Assembly: GCF_000719865.1 (NCBI RefSeq)
Contig: NZ_JOID01000025.1
Coordinates: 62,001-126,000 of the forward strand
Direction of reading: 5' to 3'
Source of the DNA: Streptomyces albus subsp. albus
Lineage (GTDB): Bacteria; Actinomycetota; Actinomycetes; Streptomycetales; Streptomycetaceae
DNA: 64,000 bases
Below, piece after piece: positions 18,482 through 26,491 of this stretch. Every line of letters begins with the position of its first letter. Position 1 is the stretch's first letter. A program made the translations under genes and the position numbers. The notes below the pieces were generated by a model, which saw nothing but the letters and a program-made list of their open reading frames with translations, was not told the DNA's origin and searched no databases.

Positions 18482-18909
18482 GCCCCGCTCCCGATGAACG
18501 CGACCGCATCCGGGCCGCCATGGATCGGATCTTGGCCGACAGCCCTGAACACTCCAACGGCGCCTTGACCATCGTGGCCCTGGCCCAGGAGGCTCAGGTC
18601 CCGCGCAACGCACTCACTCAGCGCCACCTGGACCTGAAGAACGAGTTCTACGAAAAGGTCCGGGCCCGCGGCGCCATGCCGGACAGTGAGAAGCGGCTGC
18701 GGCGGCAAGTGACCAAGCTCAAGGAACTTCGGGCGGCGGACGCCAAGGAGCTTGCGGCCCTGCGGTCCGACGTCGAAGCTCTGGTCGGCGCCCTGCACCA
18801 GGTACAGATGGAGAACCGGCAACTGCGTCAGCGACTCGCCGCCCCCGACCCCACCGTACGTTCGCTGCCCACGCAGCCCCGGCCGCGAGCCGCCCGCAGG
18901 CGTTCTTGA
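18478..18909 (+). CDS. DUF6262 / TnpC-like accessory protein
   Basis: 143 residues with an N-terminal helix-turn-helix-like segment (LTIVALAQEAQVPRNALTQRH) and a long basic/acidic coiled coil (EKRLRRQVTKLKELRAADAK … QVQMENRQLRQRLA). Size, coiled coil and position after two or three recombinases match TnpC of Tn554, which affects orientation and frequency of insertion. Translationally coupled to the preceding recombinase. Confidence 0.8.
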   Translation: MSPAPDERDRIRAAMDRILADSPEHSNGALTIVALAQEAQVPRNALTQRHLDLKNEFYEKVRARGAMPDSEKRLRRQVTKLKELRAADAKELAALRSDVEALVGALHQVQMENRQLRQRLAAPDPTVRSLPTQPRPRAARRRS

Positions 18910-19397
18910 GCGGCAACACCAGAAAGCCGGCGCCCGCATACAAGCCCGCGGTGCCCACGCTCAGGCGGACGCCACTGCCAGTAGCGCGTGAGCCCAGGCT
19001 CGCAACGCCGACCAGAACTGGACGGCGTCCGCTCCGGCGCACACGTACGCCGATCTGATCACCAGCGCCCTCGCCCTCGAAGGGAAGATCATATTCGTGG
19101 AGGCGGACTTCAACCGCAGCGGGCGTCGCCCCGCTGTGATGGTGGCCAGAGCGGCAGCGATACGCCCCCTGTGCCGGGCTGTCGTACGAGTGGTCAGAAA
19201 GACATTCGGAAAGCTAAGACGCCCGGCGTCATCAGCGCCGCTGATGCCACACGCCTCTCGCGGGATTCGGGAACGCTGACGGCATCGCCGCAGGCCAGAG
19301 CGGTCACGTGTGGCGACCGATACGTACGCCCTCACCGGATGTGCGCACCGCGCCAACACGCCAGACCGGTACGCGAGTTCAGTATCTGCAACGCACC
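18910..19397. other. Gene-free stretch behind the recombinase block
   Basis: About 490 bases with lower and uneven codon structure. A short forward frame (about 19,000-19,110; HTYADLITSALALEGKIIF) vaguely resembles a transposase fragment, but I cannot name the family. No repeat of the comEC junction 9-mer is visible, so I cannot place a right end for a simple Tn554-like element here. Probably decayed mobile DNA. Confidence 0.4.
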
Positions 19398-19625
19398 TCA
19401 GGTTCGGGTCAGTTGCCGGGCGGCGGTTTCAAGCCGTTCATCGGAGAGGGCGGGGTTGGCGACGGCCCTGGCGATCAGCGTGGCGCCGACGAGTGCGCTG
19501 AGGGTGAGCATGGCCTCGGCGCGCGCTTCCTCGGGGTTGTTGCCGCCGAAGCGGTCGAAGTAGCCCCGAATCCGCTTCTCGTAGGCCTCCTTCAAAACCT
19601 GGTCGCTGCGCCCGGCGGCAGCGCT
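19398..19625 (-). pseudogene. TetR-family regulator, C-terminal remnant
   Basis: Leftward fragment of about 65 codons reading YEKRIRGYFDRFGGNNPEEA and then AMLTLSALVGATLIARAVA … LSDERLETAARQL. This resembles the ligand-binding C-terminal domain of TetR-family repressors. The DNA-binding half is missing; the fragment is joined to IS256 transposase sequence near 19,620, so an insertion or deletion removed the rest. Unlikely to be functional. Confidence 0.6.
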
Positions 19626-20403
19626 GATGACGCGCGGCCGGGAACACCTGAGCGAGCGCGTCTCGCAGGCCCATGGCACCGTCACCGACGACGAGTTCGA
19701 GGTCCGTCATGCCGCGCCGGCGGCAGTCGCGCAGCAGGTCGGCCCACGACTCGGTGGACTCCTGCAAACCCTCGGCCACGCGATGAGCCCCTTGGAGTCG
19801 TCCACACGCACCCCCATCAGGACCAGGACGCAGGAGTGGGCCTTGGCCCAGGCGGACCTGGGGGTGCACGCCGTCCGCCCATACGTGCACGTAGTCGCTG
19901 CCCGACAGGTCACGCTCCTGGAACGCGGTGTGGGCCTGCTGCCACTGCTTCGTCAGCCGGGTCACGGTGGTCGGCAACAGCCCGGCCGTCGAGCCGAGGA
20001 ACTGCTCCAGCGCGGGCACGAAGTCGCCACTGGACAGGCCGTGCAGGGAGAGCAGCGGCAACACCTCGGAAACGTTTGGGGACTTGCGGCACCGCGGAGG
20101 CAGGATCCTCGAGGAGAACCGTCGGCGCTCACCGGTCTCCTCGTCCACACGGCGGTCGTTCGCCCGCGGCGCACTGACCTCGACCGAGCCCGCGGCGGTG
20201 GTCACCGCCCGCTCGCGGTGGTGGCCGTTGCGGACCACCAGGCGGCGGCCCCGCTCGTCGCGCTGGTCGGCCAACTCGGCTATGTGAGCGTCGACTTCGA
20301 CCTCCAGCGCGGCGGCCAGCACCCGGTTGGCGCTCTCGCGGACGATGTCGTCGATCAGTGAGCCGGTGGCGGTCGATCCGTCTTCGTTGACTACACCAAG
20401 CAC
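19622..20403 (-). pseudogene. IS256-family transposase, truncated and frameshifted
   Basis: The leftward frame begins at ATG 20403 and matches the IS256/mutator N-terminal half: LAAALEVEVDAHIAELADQR, SSRILPPRCRKSPNVSEVLP, LLSLHGLSSGDFVPALEQFL, LSGSDYVHVWADGVHPQVRL. At about 19,880 the match jumps to another frame (CVLVLMGVRVDDSKGLIA) and then returns (STESWADLLRDCRRRGMTDL), so there are compensating frameshifts. It stops at VFPAARHQRC, where the catalytic C-terminal half should begin, and joins the TetR remnant. Dead insertion sequence. Confidence 0.85.
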
Positions 20404-20558
20404 GGGCGTGGCTTTCCGACCCGCGCAGCCACGCAGGCCTACTCGATGACCATCAATCGATCACTCGGGAAGGTACGCCCTTCGCGTTCAGCCCGAGGCC
20501 GATCCACAGGCCTTGAGCATGGCTCTGGCAGCTGAGCCGTAGCGGAGTGAACTGATGG

Positions 20559-22127
20559 CTACCTACTTCTGGCCGGGCCCGGAGATCGATGCCGCGCAGG
20601 TGAGCAGGCGTCACCGGGCACGCAGATCGCGGTGGCGAGAAAGCCGGACTCGGCGCCCCAGCGCCCGGTGAAGCCGTCCAGAGGGGTGCCACCGATCATA
20701 GGAGGCGGCACCAGCAGCTTTGCCGAGATGGTCCTGGCCCGGGGATCGATGTCTATTAGTGCTTCGTCGAAGCCGAGTTCCCGGCGTGTCAACGGGTACC
20801 AGGCCTTGAACACGGATTCCTTGGCGCTGAACAGCAGCCTGTCCCAGCGCACGTCCGGAAGCATGAGGAGCAGGCGCCGGACCAGCTCGCGTTCCGCAGG
20901 AAGCGCAATGTTGTCCAGAACCCCTTCCGGGAGGGACGAGTTGGGCTCGGCGTCGATACCGATTGAGGCGACGTGCGGAGTGACGGCGACCGCTGCCGCT
21001 CGGTAGGAGTGGCAGTGCGTCAGGCTACCGCTGACACCTTCAGGCCACTGGGGCGCGCCCCGCCGGTCGGCCAAGAGCGGGGCGGGGAGGTGTCCCAGCG
21101 TGCTGAGGGCTTTGCGAGCACAACTACGGGTCGTGGCGAACTCGCGTTTGCGTTTGTTGACCGCGCTTTCCACCATGGCCCGTTCCTCGGCGAACATATA
21201 GGTGTCCGGCGGATCTGCGGGGTCATGGAAGGTCTCGACCGTGACCACCTCGGGGGGCACCAGCTCGGCCATCAAGCGAGGGGCCGGATCTGTCGAATCG
21301 GCCCGGGGGAGGATCTGCCGCAGCAGGGGGCGGGTCGGCCGTGGCTTCCATTCGCGCGGATAGCCCAGGGACACTTCCTCGAACCGGACTCCGTCGTAGT
21401 GGGTCACCCGGGGGATGTGCAGATGCCCATAGACCACCGCGACGGCATCGAAGCGCCGGTGCCAGTCGGCGGTCAGTTCGGTGCCGCACCACTGGGCGAA
21501 CTCCGGATGATGCAGGACCTCGGTCGGATGCCGGACCAGCGGATAGTGGTTGACGAGTACGGTACGGGAGCCCGGCGGCAGTTCCGACAGCCGCTGCTCG
21601 GTCACCCGTACCCGCTCGCGGCACCAGGCGTCCCTGCTTCCGTGGGGATCGGGATGGAGGAATCGCTCGTCCGCGCAGACGATGCCCGCGTCGTACGCGG
21701 CCTGCAGTGACTCCTCCTTCGTACGGGTACCGGGAGCGCGGAACGAGTAGTCGTACAGCACGAAGAGCGGTGCGACCGTGACGGGCCCGCCTTCGCCCTC
21801 CCAGACCGGGTAGGGATCCTCCGGAGTGCTGATGCCCAGGTCGCGGCAGAGTTCCACCAGGGCCCGATAGCGCTGCTCGCCCCGCAGCTTGACCGGATCG
21901 CTCGGGTGCGTCCATAGTTCGTGGTTGCCCGGTGCCCAGACAACCTTCGCGAAGCGGTCGCGCAGGAGTCTCAACGCCCCCTCGATGTCGGCGTATCGCT
22001 CTGCGATGTCGCCCGCCACCAGGAGCCAGTCCTCGCCGTGCGCGGGGCGGAGCGACTCCACGATCTGCCGGTTCTCGGCATGGCCGATGTGGAGGTCGCT
22101 GAGGGCGAGCAGCCTGCCGCGGCGCAT
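20559..22127 (-). CDS. Fusion of PptH-like metallophosphoesterase and Sfp-type 4'-phosphopantetheinyl transferase
   Basis: 522 residues. Residues 1 to about 290 form a calcineurin-like phosphoesterase with the full metal-binding set: SDLHIGH, AGDIAERY, PGNHELW, VNHYPLV, YGHLHIPR. Residues about 305-505 are an Sfp-type phosphopantetheinyl transferase: SGSLTHCHSYRAAAVA, IGIDAEPN (Mg-binding Asp/Glu) and FSAKESVFKAWYP. The first half resembles Mycobacterium tuberculosis PptH (Rv2795c), which strips phosphopantetheine from carrier proteins and is encoded beside the transferase PptT; here both lie in one chain. It presumably activates, and can reset, the PKS carrier domains. ATG 22127 has AGGAG upstream; the longer frame has no RBS. 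Leftward, 67 bases after the AICAR formyltransferase gene, probably one operon. Confidence 0.88.
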   Translation of the reverse strand: MRRGRLLALSDLHIGHAENRQIVESLRPAHGEDWLLVAGDIAERYADIEGALRLLRDRFAKVVWAPGNHELWTHPSDPVKLRGEQRYRALVELCRDLGISTPEDPYPVWEGEGGPVTVAPLFVLYDYSFRAPGTRTKEESLQAAYDAGIVCADERFLHPDPHGSRDAWCRERVRVTEQRLSELPPGSRTVLVNHYPLVRHPTEVLHHPEFAQWCGTELTADWHRRFDAVAVVYGHLHIPRVTHYDGVRFEEVSLGYPREWKPRPTRPLLRQILPRADSTDPAPRLMAELVPPEVVTVETFHDPADPPDTYMFAEERAMVESAVNKRKREFATTRSCARKALSTLGHLPAPLLADRRGAPQWPEGVSGSLTHCHSYRAAAVAVTPHVASIGIDAEPNSSLPEGVLDNIALPAERELVRRLLLMLPDVRWDRLLFSAKESVFKAWYPLTRRELGFDEALIDIDPRARTISAKLLVPPPMIGGTPLDGFTGRWGAESGFLATAICVPGDACSPARHRSPGPARSR

Positions 22128-22194
22128 GGGCAACTCCTGTGAACTGGAAGAGGGGACGGCTGATCCGGCGCAGCACCTTCGGACCGTTCGGCGC

Positions 22195-23349
22195 TCAGTG
22201 GTGGAACAGCCGCAGACCGGTGTGCGCGAGCGCGATCCCGTGCTCGCGGCAGGCGGTTTCGACCTCGCCGGACCGGACGGAGCCACCCGGTTCGGCGATG
22301 GCCGAGACGCCGTGTCGCTGCGCGTGGTCGACGTTGTCGCGGAAGGGCAGGGCGCCGTCGGAGACGAATGACACCCCGGTCAGCGTGCCCAGCCAATGGG
22401 CGCGCTCCTGCGGGGTCAGTGAGGTCGCCGGCGCGCGCAGCACCTGTGCGAAACGGCTCTCCTCGTCCGGGGTCAGATCGCCTTCGATGAACCGGACCTG
22501 CCAGTTGATGCGCTCCTGGCGTCGGATGTCCGGCTTGAAGTCCAGACCCCTGACGGCCGGATGGCGCCGCAACCACCACGTGTCCGTCTTCGTTCCGGCC
22601 AGTCTGGTGCAGTCGACCCTGGACTGCTGTCCGGCGCCGATCCCCAGGGCCATCCCGTCGCGCAGGTAGCAGACGGAGTTGGACTGGGTGTAGCGCAGCA
22701 CCGCGAGTCCGAGCAGCAGGTCGTCCTGCTGCGCGGCCGTGATGTCTCCGTGCCGCGGAGTGAACAGGCCCCGGGTGAGCGGGAGTTGATCCCGGTCCTG
22801 TGTCAGCCGGAGCCCGAACACCTCGCGGGTCTCCCGCGGGGGCGGTGCGGCGGCGCCGTCCACCTCGAGGACGAGGAAACGGCCGTTCTTCTTCCTGCTG
22901 AGTCTTTCGACGGTGCCCGGGGCGTAGCCGGGCGCGACGATCCCGTCGCAGATCACCCGGCTCAGCAGATCGGCAAGTTCGTCGTCGACCGGGTGGGAGA
23001 CGGCGGCGAAGTCACCGTACGAGGATTTGGGGTCGGCGTCCCGGGCCCGCAGGTAGGCGCTCGCGAGTGTGCCGACAGCGGAGTCACCCAGGCCGTAGAG
23101 GTCCTCGATGACCGCGTCCAGCGGCCCGGACACGGCGGCGCCCGCTGGTGAGACGTGCTTGAAGGAAGCCGCCGCGGGCTTGCCGAGTGCTGCGCTCGCT
23201 TCGCTGACGAGCTGCCAGGCGTTGAGCGCGTCCAGCAGATTGATGAAGGACGGTTCGCCGTTCAGAAGCCGGACGGGCCACTGCCCGGAACGTGTCGGAG
23301 ACACCTCGGCGCGGCGTTGTTGAGGGTTGGTTCCATAGCGAAGCTCCAC
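22195..23349 (-). CDS. AICAR formyltransferase-only PurH homologue, eukaryotic ATIC-like
   Basis: 384 residues comprising only the AICAR transformylase half of PurH/ATIC; the IMP cyclohydrolase domain is absent. It starts directly with RYGTNPQQ, then SFKHVSPAGAAVSG, TQSNSVCYLRDGMALGIGAG followed by QQSRVDCTRLAG, FPFRDNVD-like LPFRDNVDHAQR, and ends IALAHTGLRLFHH. These stretches look closer to animal/plant ATIC than to usual bacterial PurH. The reaction would be formyl transfer from 10-formyl-THF to AICAR, or to another amine if repurposed. GTG 23349 is chosen because AAGGAG lies 7 bases upstream. It heads the leftward operon with the PptH/PPTase fusion. Confidence 0.85.
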   Translation of the reverse strand: MELRYGTNPQQRRAEVSPTRSGQWPVRLLNGEPSFINLLDALNAWQLVSEASAALGKPAAASFKHVSPAGAAVSGPLDAVIEDLYGLGDSAVGTLASAYLRARDADPKSSYGDFAAVSHPVDDELADLLSRVICDGIVAPGYAPGTVERLSRKKNGRFLVLEVDGAAAPPPRETREVFGLRLTQDRDQLPLTRGLFTPRHGDITAAQQDDLLLGLAVLRYTQSNSVCYLRDGMALGIGAGQQSRVDCTRLAGTKTDTWWLRRHPAVRGLDFKPDIRRQERINWQVRFIEGDLTPDEESRFAQVLRAPATSLTPQERAHWLGTLTGVSFVSDGALPFRDNVDHAQRHGVSAIAEPGGSVRSGEVETACREHGIALAHTGLRLFHH

Positions 23350-23999
23350 GTCATGACTCCTTGTGAGGACATCGTTGACGGGAGCACCCAGGCGGGCGGC
23401 ACTCACATCGGAGTGGATGGCCGCTCCCCGGTGGTTGTCCACCCGCGCCAGTCGCGACCGTCGGCAACGATACAACGCCGACAGGGAAGTTGATCAAGGG
23501 TTGGGCAGGGATTGTGACGAGGGCAACGCGCTCGGTGGCCGATCTCCATCCCCAAGAGATTCCCAAATCCCCTGGTGGTGGGCGAGTTGATGCGTGTAGA
23601 TATTGCGGCCGTCACCTTCTCCTGCCAACAGCCGGTTTGAAGACTGCACTTGACAACTGCTTAGCGATCCCGTTGGGATCAACGGGCGCGGCGGCTCCGT
23701 CCGATGGTCGCCAGCCGTGATGTATGAACAACGCGGACTCGTTTTGTACGTGCTGACTACGGGGTGATTTAAGAATGGGAGACCTCGTCGGCGATGTGGC
23801 CGATGAGGGTGATCCGAGCCGAGTTCGTAGTCTGTTCAGATGCTGGTTACTCCGGTGTCATGCCGTCATGGCTCCTAACTCCTCATGCCGTCGATGCGGA
23901 CGGCGGTTCGCCCCTGCATTCTTCGGCGACTGGACATGGTGATTCGGTCGCTGCTCAAATCGGTTTCGTATTGGTCCGGGAAGGCAGGACAGGAGTGAA
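23350..23999. promoter_or_regulatory. 650-bp divergent intergenic region controlling both cluster operons
   Basis: No credible gene; GC content is visibly lower than around it. It separates the leftward formyltransferase operon from the 40-kb rightward PKS operon, so both promoters should lie here. TTGACA (23650-23655) is a consensus -35 hexamer. Just downstream two inverted repeats interlock: GATCCC-GTT-GGGATC (23666-23680) and CCCGTT-GGGATC-AACGGG (23669-23686), a plausible operator. I see no good -10 at standard spacing. No regulator gene for it lies in the window. Confidence 0.5.
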
Positions 24000-24866
24000 A
24001 TGAGCACGTATGTTTTTCCGGGGCAGGGATCGCAGCGCAAGGGCATGGGGCGTGCCCTCTTCGATGAGTTTCCTGGACTGACGGAGCGAGCTGACGAGAT
24101 TTTGGGATACTCGGTCAAGAAGTTGTGCACCGAGAATCCGAATCAGCTCCTGAACGAAACGCAGTACACTCAACCAGCCGTCTATATTGTCAATGCCCTG
24201 ACGTACCTGAAGCGGACGAAGGAAACGGGGCAGGTGCCGGAGTATGTGGCCGGGCACAGTCTCGGGGAATACAACGCCCTGCTAGCCGCCGGTGTGGTGG
24301 ATTTCGAAACCGGCCTGAAACTGGTACGGAAGCGAGGCGCCGCCATGGGGCGTATCGAAGGCGGCGGTATGGCGGCGGTGACAGGACTCAGCCGTGAACG
24401 CGTTTCCCGTCTGCTGGACCAACACGAGCTCACCGAAATCGAGGTGGCGAACGACAATGCTCCGACACAAGTGGTGGTGTCCGGCCTGAAGTCGGGGATC
24501 GCCGCGGCGCGTGAGGTCTTCGAGTCGCTCCCCGGGGGCGTGGGATTCACCGAACTCAAAACGAGTGGCGCCTTCCACAGCCGACACATGGTGCCGGCCC
24601 AGAATGAGTTCGCACAATATCTCGCCGACGAGTCACCACGTTTCAACGCGCCCACCATCACTGTCATCGCGAATGTGGATGCCAAGGCGTACGACGTCTC
24701 ACGGGTCGAGGCGTGCCTGACCGAACAGATAACCCAGCCCGTGCGCTGGACCGAGACGATTCGCCATCTGCTCTCCATCGGGCAGGAGCAATTCGTGGAG
24801 ATAGGGACGGGGCGTGTGTTGACCTCCTTGATCGAACGCATCCGCACGGCGGAGGAAAGCGGCTGA
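24000..24866 (+). CDS. Free-standing malonyl-CoA:ACP transacylase (trans-AT)
   Basis: 288 residues, FabD/AT fold: YVFPGQGSQRKGMG at the N-terminus, active site GHSLGEYNALLAAGV (Ser87), and GAFHSRHM carrying the catalytic His. It resembles the malonyl-loading trans-ATs of trans-AT PKSs (PedD type). It should supply malonyl units to all carrier domains of PksA-E and possibly to the donor ACP. GGAGTG lies just before ATG 24000. First gene of the rightward operon. Confidence 0.92.
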   Translation: MSTYVFPGQGSQRKGMGRALFDEFPGLTERADEILGYSVKKLCTENPNQLLNETQYTQPAVYIVNALTYLKRTKETGQVPEYVAGHSLGEYNALLAAGVVDFETGLKLVRKRGAAMGRIEGGGMAAVTGLSRERVSRLLDQHELTEIEVANDNAPTQVVVSGLKSGIAAAREVFESLPGGVGFTELKTSGAFHSRHMVPAQNEFAQYLADESPRFNAPTITVIANVDAKAYDVSRVEACLTEQITQPVRWTETIRHLLSIGQEQFVEIGTGRVLTSLIERIRTAEESG

Positions 24867-24917
24867 GCCGGCTGCGGCCGGGAGCGGGGTGAGTGGCTTG
24901 GACACGAGGGGAAACCG

Positions 24918-26177
24918 ATGAGGTCTGCTGGTATCGAGGCGATGAACGTCTTCGGCGGCACGGCGTATCTGGACGTCATGCAGCTGGTCGACCATCGCGG
25001 ACTGGACAGGGCGCGCTTCGAGAACCTGCTGATGAAGCAGAAGGTGGTGGCTCTGCCCTGCGAGGATCCGGTCACGTTCGGTGTCAATGCCGCGAAGCCG
25101 ATCGTCGACGCGCTGTCCGACGAGGAGCGGTCACGGATCGAAATGGTCATCACCTGCACCGAATCGGGCATCGATTTCGGTAAGTCGCTGAGCACCTATA
25201 TGCACCATTACCTGGGGCTGAGTCGCAACTGTCGACTGTTCGAAATCAAGAACGCCTGCTACTCCGGAACCGCTGGATTCCAGACGGCAGTCAACTTCGT
25301 ACTCTCGCAGGCATCACCCGGTGCCAAGGTGTTGGTCATCACCACCGACATCTCCCGGTTCACGGTGGTGGACGGCGGTGACGCTCTGACCGAAGACTGG
25401 TCGTTCGCGGAACCCAGTTCGGGTGCCGGTGCGGTGGCCATGCTGGTGGGCGACGAGCCGAAGATCTTCGAGGTGGACGCCGGCGCCAACGGCTATTACG
25501 GGCATGAAGTGATGGACACCTGCCGCCCGACAGCCGACAGCGAAGCCGGTGATGCCGACCTGTCACTTCTGTCGTATCTGGACTGCTGCGAGCAGACCTT
25601 CCTGGAGTATCAGCGCCGGGTGGCCGACGCTGATTACCGGGAAACATTCCACCACCTGGCCTTCCACACGCCGTTCGGCGGCATGGTCAAGGGCGCGCAC
25701 CGCACCATGATGCGGAAGATGTCAAAGTCCTCCCGAGCAGAAATCGAGACGGACTTCCAACAGCGGGTGGAGCCGGGGATCCGCTACTGTCAGCGCACCG
25801 GGAACATCATGGGAGGAACCGTATTCCTCTCGCTGGCGAGCACGATCGACAACTGCTCCATCGATGCTCCGCGGCGCGTCGGGGTTTTTTCCTACGGCTC
25901 CGGATGCTGCTCGGAGTTCTACAGCGGAGTCATCACTCCGGAAGGCCAGGAGAAACTGCATGGAATGCAGATCGCCCGGCATCTCGACGAGCGTCACGCG
26001 CTCACCATGGCGGAGTACGAGGGCCTGCTGACCGGTGGCGGCGCGGTGGCTTTCGGAACCCGTAACTGGAAGCTGGACCCTGCCACGCTGCCCGTCGGCA
26101 TGGCGGCCGACCGGATGGCCGGGCAGTTGGTGCTGCAGGAGATCAACGAATTCCACCGAGAGTACGTCTGGGCCTGA
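24918..26177 (+). CDS. 3-Hydroxy-3-methylglutaryl-ACP synthase (HMGS1) for beta-branching
   Basis: 419 residues. Catalytic residues are all visible: Glu in ITCTESGIDFGKS, the acyl-accepting Cys in IKNACYSGTAGF, and His in FHTPFGGMVKGAHRTMMRK. The enzyme condenses an acetyl-type unit carried by the donor ACP with the beta-keto group of the growing polyketide, starting a methyl (or alkyl) branch. It belongs to the PksG/BaeG-cassette class rather than mevalonate HMG-CoA synthase, judged from context. A second paralogue lies 1.5 kb downstream. Confidence 0.93.
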   Translation: MRSAGIEAMNVFGGTAYLDVMQLVDHRGLDRARFENLLMKQKVVALPCEDPVTFGVNAAKPIVDALSDEERSRIEMVITCTESGIDFGKSLSTYMHHYLGLSRNCRLFEIKNACYSGTAGFQTAVNFVLSQASPGAKVLVITTDISRFTVVDGGDALTEDWSFAEPSSGAGAVAMLVGDEPKIFEVDAGANGYYGHEVMDTCRPTADSEAGDADLSLLSYLDCCEQTFLEYQRRVADADYRETFHHLAFHTPFGGMVKGAHRTMMRKMSKSSRAEIETDFQQRVEPGIRYCQRTGNIMGGTVFLSLASTIDNCSIDAPRRVGVFSYGSGCCSEFYSGVITPEGQEKLHGMQIARHLDERHALTMAEYEGLLTGGGAVAFGTRNWKLDPATLPVGMAADRMAGQLVLQEINEFHREYVWA

Positions 26178-26245
26178 CCGTTCGGCAGTCGGCGCAGCAG
26201 GAAGAACCCGGCAGCCAGAACCGCAGGAAGAAGAGGAGCAGCGAT

Positions 26246-26491
26246 ATGCAGCGGGACGAGATCTTCGAAATGGTGAAGGGGCACATCTACGAAGTGCTTC
26301 CCGATCTGGAGGGGCAGCCGATCAACTGGGAGGACCGGCTGACGGACCTCGGGGCGAACTCTGTCGACCGGGCCGAGGTGGCCATGCTTGCCATGGAATC
26401 CTTGTCCCTTCAGATGGCCCGAGTCGAACTCGCCGGCGTGCAGAACATAAGCGACCTGGTCGATGCACTGCATTCGAAGTCGAATGCCTGA
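26246..26491 (+). CDS. Donor acyl carrier protein of the beta-branching cassette
   Basis: 81 residues. The phosphopantetheine site is LTDLGANSVDRAEVA (Ser39); the GANSVDR form is typical of the donor ACPs paired with HMG-ACP synthases. It should receive malonyl from the trans-AT, be decarboxylated to acetyl-ACP by the following KS, and donate the acetyl to HMGS. A good RBS (AGAAGAGGAG) precedes it. Its end overlaps the KS start by eight bases. Confidence 0.92.
   Translation: MQRDEIFEMVKGHIYEVLPDLEGQPINWEDRLTDLGANSVDRAEVAMLAMESLSLQMARVELAGVQNISDLVDALHSKSNA

Noticed and set aside
18980..19280. Possible IS3-type transposase fragment (HTYADLITSALAL)
   Set aside because: Too short and without DDE residues; resemblance is too weak to annotate as a named element.
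23490..23720. Short frames on both strands in the divergent intergenic region
   Set aside because: No RBS, no codon bias and no family resemblance; they overlap the likely promoter and operator sequences.
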